DNA of 64,000 bases from DATLGB01 sp964242305 (GTDB lineage: Bacteria > Actinomycetota > Thermoleophilia > Solirubrobacterales > Solirubrobacteraceae). The DNA is taken from NCBI GenBank assembly GCA_964242305.1, contig CAXTBB010000006.1:74593-138592 (forward strand), written 5' to 3'. How positions within the stretch are numbered: position 1 is the first letter of the stretch; each line of letters starts with the position of its first letter. This document shows, piece by piece, positions 61,458 to 64,000 of this stretch. Made by a program: the position numbers and the translations under genes. Below the pieces are notes generated by a model, which was not told the DNA's origin, did no database searches, and worked only from the letters and a program-made list of their open reading frames with translations.

Positions 61458-62908
61458 GGCCGGCGGTCCGCCCACGGATGGGCGGCCTCCAGCTGGGCGG
61501 CGAGCCGGAGCAGCAGCGCCTCGCCGCGCAGCGGGGCGACGAACTGGACGCCGAGCGGGAGGCCGGCCGGCGTCCAGTGCAGCGGGACGCTCATGGCCGG
61601 GCGGCCGGTGAAGTTGGCCAGCTGCGTGTAGGGCACCCAGCCGAGGTTGTCGTCGATCATCTTGTCGACGACGCCCAGCGGCGTGAGCAGGCGGGCCGCG
61701 CGGGCGCGCAGCAGGAGCTCGCCGGCCCTCCGCAGCGGGGCCGGCGTGTCGAAGGCGCCGATCGGCGGCGGGGCGGCGGCCAGCGTCGGCGTCAGCAGCA
61801 GGTCGTAGGTCTCGTGGAAGGCGGCCAGGCGCAGGAGGTGCTCCTGGCGGCGGTCGAGCGCACCGAACAGCTCGAGGCTCGTGTGCGCCCGGCCGATCGC
61901 GGCCATGATCAGCGTGTCCAGCTCGAAGCCCTCGTCGCCGCTGCCCGTCGCAGCTTTGATGCGGTCGACCAGATGGGCGGCGTTGACGAACCAGGCGGTA
62001 AGGAAATCCTTGGCGAGCGCCTTGTGCTCGTAGGGGGCGGGCACCTGGTCGACGTCGTGACCGAGCCCCTCCAGCGCGGCCACGGCGCCCGCCATCGCCT
62101 CCCGCTCGTCGGCGCCGGTGACCGCGACGGCGCCGATCCGCAGCCGGGTGGGCGGGGTCGAATCAGCACCGACCTCCTCCGCGAAGGGGCGATCGGGCGG
62201 GGCGGGCGCGTAGGGGGACTCGGGGGCGCCCCCGGCGAGGACGTCCAGCATGGCCGCGGTGTCGCGCACAGAACGGGAGATGACCCCGTGGAGCGACGAG
62301 CCGAGCAGGGCCTCGCCGACGATCGGCCCGGCCGGAATCAGCCCGCGGCCGGCCTTGAGGCCGAACAGCCCGCAGCACGCCGCCGGGATGCGGATCGAGC
62401 CGCCGCCGTCGCTGGCCGCCGCGCAGGGGACGATGCCGGCGGCCACCGCGGCTGCCGCGCCGCCCGACGAGCCGCCCGGCGTGTGGTCGAGGTTCCACGG
62501 GTTGCGGGCCGGGCCGAAGAGCTCGGGCTCCGTGACGGCCTTGGCCCCGAACTCGGGCGTATTGGTCTTCCCGAACACCTGCAGCCCGGCGTCCAGCCAG
62601 CGCTGCACGACGGTGGTCGTCTGCGGCGCGCGGACGTTCGCCATCGATCGGCTGCCGACGGATGTGATCTCGCCGGCCATGTCGTGGAAGAGGTCCTTGA
62701 GCAGGAAGGGGACGCCCGCGAAGGGCGCCGGTGTGGGATGTGGAGACCCGACCCCTTTCGGTTCGAGGAAGCGGACGATGGCGTTGACGCGCGGATTGAC
62801 GGCGTCGGCGCGGGCGCGGGCGGCGTCGAGCAGCTCGGCCGCCGTCACCTCCTCCGAGTGCACCAGCTCGGCGAGCCCGACCGCGTCGTAGCGGCCGTAC
62901 TCGTTCAT
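61448..62908 (-). CDS. Amidase-signature enzyme with REP-derived insertion
   Basis: 486 residues from ATG 62908. The Ser-cisSer-Lys catalytic set is Lys71 (PFLLKDL), Ser147/148 (GGSSGG) and Ser171 (DGGGSIRIPA). The rest of the sequence is a standard amidase of the glutamyl-tRNA amidotransferase A type, such as an aliphatic or indole-acetamide amidase. Residues 51-59 are encoded exactly by a 27-nt half copy of the palindrome found at hemA/hemC, in place of the helix that usually precedes GVPFLLKD. Its start overlaps the SpoIID-like stop by 4 nt. Confidence 0.93.
   Translation of the reverse strand: MNEYGRYDAVGLAELVHSEEVTAAELLDAARARADAVNPRVNAIVRFLEPKGVGSPHPTPAPFAGVPFLLKDLFHDMAGEITSVGSRSMANVRAPQTTTVVQRWLDAGLQVFGKTNTPEFGAKAVTEPELFGPARNPWNLDHTPGGSSGGAAAAVAAGIVPCAAASDGGGSIRIPAACCGLFGLKAGRGLIPAGPIVGEALLGSSLHGVISRSVRDTAAMLDVLAGGAPESPYAPAPPDRPFAEEVGADSTPPTRLRIGAVAVTGADEREAMAGAVAALEGLGHDVDQVPAPYEHKALAKDFLTAWFVNAAHLVDRIKAATGSGDEGFELDTLIMAAIGRAHTSLELFGALDRRQEHLLRLAAFHETYDLLLTPTLAAAPPPIGAFDTPAPLRRAGELLLRARAARLLTPLGVVDKMIDDNLGWVPYTQLANFTGRPAMSVPLHWTPAGLPLGVQFVAPLRGEALLLRLAAQLEAAHPWADRRPQL
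62732..62758. repeat. Half copy of the REP-like palindrome, in frame in the amidase gene
   Basis: On the minus strand the sequence AAGGGGTCGGGTCTCCACAT and the following CCCACA match one arm of the element at 37165-37217 with one substitution over 27 nt. It encodes residues 51-59 of the amidase without frameshift. The complementary arm is missing. Confidence 0.85.
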
Positions 62909-64000
62909 CGCACGCGGACGACCGGGCCGACGTCGGCCAGGTAGCGGACGCGGAAGCGGCCCGCGCGCTGCGTGTCGAACGCGTAGCGACCGTCGGCGTC
63001 CGTCGACGTCTCGCCCACCGTGCGCCAGCGCCCCGAGGCGCCGCGGCGCTGCACGAACACGACGCCGCCGGTCGCGGCGGGATGGACCTCGCCACTCAGG
63101 CGGTGCGTCGAGGTGGGCGCGCGGTCGGCGGGGTCGAGGCCGGCCATCCGCCGGTCCTCGGGCGCCTTGGGCGCCGCGCCGGTGGTGATGGAGGTGAAGT
63201 AGGCCCAGGTGTCGTAGAGCCCGAGACGCGCGCGCAGCGTGCCGCCGGACACCGTCGTCTTCCCGCCCGTCCCGACCACGGACGCGGTGACGATGCGCGG
63301 CGAGTCCCCGCGGCGGATCACGTCGATGCCCTTGAACGTCCCCTTGACCAGGCCCGACAGCTTGCTCGCCGTCGCGCTCATCGACCACCGGTACGGGCCC
63401 CATCGGTGCTTGGGCGAGACGTCGTCGTAGGGGTCCTTGACGCTCTTGAGCCAGGCCAGCGGCTCGTTGCCGAGCACGGAGTTCTCGACGCTCTCGGTCT
63501 GGCCCCCGGAGGTGGAGAAGAAGTAGGTGGTGACCGGCGTGCCGTTGTAGGTGACGACCTGGCCGGCGGTGTCGCGGACGGCGGCGTCGGTGGCCGGCGT
63601 CTCCGCCGCCACGCCGCCGTAGACCTGCGAGCGCGTGTCGGGGTACTGGTCGAAGCCGCTGCCGTTCTTGGACGTCGTCAGCGCGTAGGTGCGCGCGGCC
63701 ACGGCCTGCGCCTTCAGTGTCTCGGCCGGCCACGACGCCGGCGACTCGCGGCTGACAACGCCGCGCACGTAGTTCTCCATGTCCAGCGCGTTGACCGCCT
63801 GGACGCCGAACACGCCCGACGCCCGGTACTCGAGCGCGCCGCGGTAGGTCCCGACGCCGCCGAGGCGCAGCTTGGACCCCTTCACGCTGAGCACGCCGGT
63901 GACCCGCTTGAGGACCCTGCCGCTGGGTGAGGAGAGCACGACCTGGCCGGCGCCGGTGCCGTGCTTGACGGTGTTCGTCGTCCCGGCCTTCAGCCGCCGG
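62905..64000 (-). CDS. SpoIID/LytB-domain protein (partial, 5' end outside the window)
   Basis: The frame is open to the window edge, so only the last about 364 residues are seen. The SpoIID domain is clear: ALDMENYVRGVVSRESPASWPAETLKAQAVAARTYAL, then FSTSGGQTESVENSVLG and WGPYRWSMSA. It is a peptidoglycan-cleaving or stem-peptide-interacting domain first known from sporulation but common in non-sporulating actinobacteria. The last about 65 residues form a small beta-rich domain (VHPAATGGVVFVQRR, GRYAFDTQRAGRFRVRYL). It overlaps the amidase start by 4 nt. Confidence 0.9.
   Translation of the reverse strand, partial: RRLKAGTTNTVKHGTGAGQVVLSSPSGRVLKRVTGVLSVKGSKLRLGGVGTYRGALEYRASGVFGVQAVNALDMENYVRGVVSRESPASWPAETLKAQAVAARTYALTTSKNGSGFDQYPDTRSQVYGGVAAETPATDAAVRDTAGQVVTYNGTPVTTYFFSTSGGQTESVENSVLGNEPLAWLKSVKDPYDDVSPKHRWGPYRWSMSATASKLSGLVKGTFKGIDVIRRGDSPRIVTASVVGTGGKTTVSGGTLRARLGLYDTWAYFTSITTGAAPKAPEDRRMAGLDPADRAPTSTHRLSGEVHPAATGGVVFVQRRGASGRWRTVGETSTDADGRYAFDTQRAGRFRVRYLADVGPVVRVR

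Overview
This window is bacterial, very GC-rich (about 70% by eye), gene-dense, and uses many GTG and some TTG starts. Gene content and style (lipid-anchored HtrA beside a two-component pair, class E sortase, TgpA-type transglutaminase, CcmABCD next to hemA/hemC/cobA-hemD, short DUF1385 and DUF62 proteins) suggest an actinobacterium, most likely of the Thermoleophilia/Solirubrobacterales type. That placement is inference from gene style; there is no rRNA in the window to test it.

Layout. 0.5-2.6 kb: ribosomal/ssb block on the minus strand (rpsF, ssb, rpsR, rplI). 3.0-7.7 kb: minus-strand unit of response regulator, histidine kinase, HtrA-like lipoprotein protease and a GT20 trehalose-phosphate-synthase-like enzyme. 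7.8-10.3 kb: a degenerate M28-like membrane protein coupled to a class E sortase. 10.3-15.1 kb: SnoaL-like and cupin proteins, a 30-residue microprotein, thiL, a class A penicillin-binding protein and an MscS channel. 15.1-18.8 kb: HAD hydrolase, CPBP protease and TgpA-like transglutaminase. 18.8 kb: tRNA-Arg(CCU). 19.1-27 kb: dipeptide/oligopeptide ABC operon with two paralogous binding lipoproteins. 27-30.2 kb: unknown protein, dtd, AEC carrier, GalT-like protein, TlpA-like thioredoxin. 30.4-33.2 kb: SF2 helicase with an acidic insertion and a histone-H1-like tail.

33.2-42 kb: the most coherent block, twelve minus-strand genes: precorrin-2 dehydrogenase, MogA/MoaB, CcmA, B, C and D, HemA, HemC, CobA-HemD, a SAM hydroxide adenosyltransferase, BirA and a PqqD-like protein. 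The last eleven are packed with overlaps or gaps of at most 2 nt. They link tetrapyrrole synthesis to heme export for cytochrome c maturation. 42-46.5 kb: MpaB-like oxygenase, an ALDH-fold protein without the catalytic Cys, GNAT-like protein, RarA and a secreted protein. 46.6-50.4 kb: M20 peptidase, DUF1385 protein, short FtsH. 50.4-55.2 kb: two convergent c-di-GMP proteins overlapping by 62 nt. 55.2-64 kb: diacylglycerol kinase, methylmalonyl-CoA epimerase, PAP2 phosphatase, YchF, GH2 glycosidase, 5'-3' exonuclease, MaoC hydratase, amidase and a partial SpoIID-like protein cut by the window edge.

No insertion sequence, prophage or CRISPR array was seen. The most notable non-genic signal is a palindromic REP-like element of 53 nt that forms the 3' end of hemA just ahead of hemC, with a 27-nt half copy in frame inside the amidase gene. 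No intergenic gap exceeds 300 nt. Convergent genes usually meet with overlapping stop codons and no terminator hairpin.
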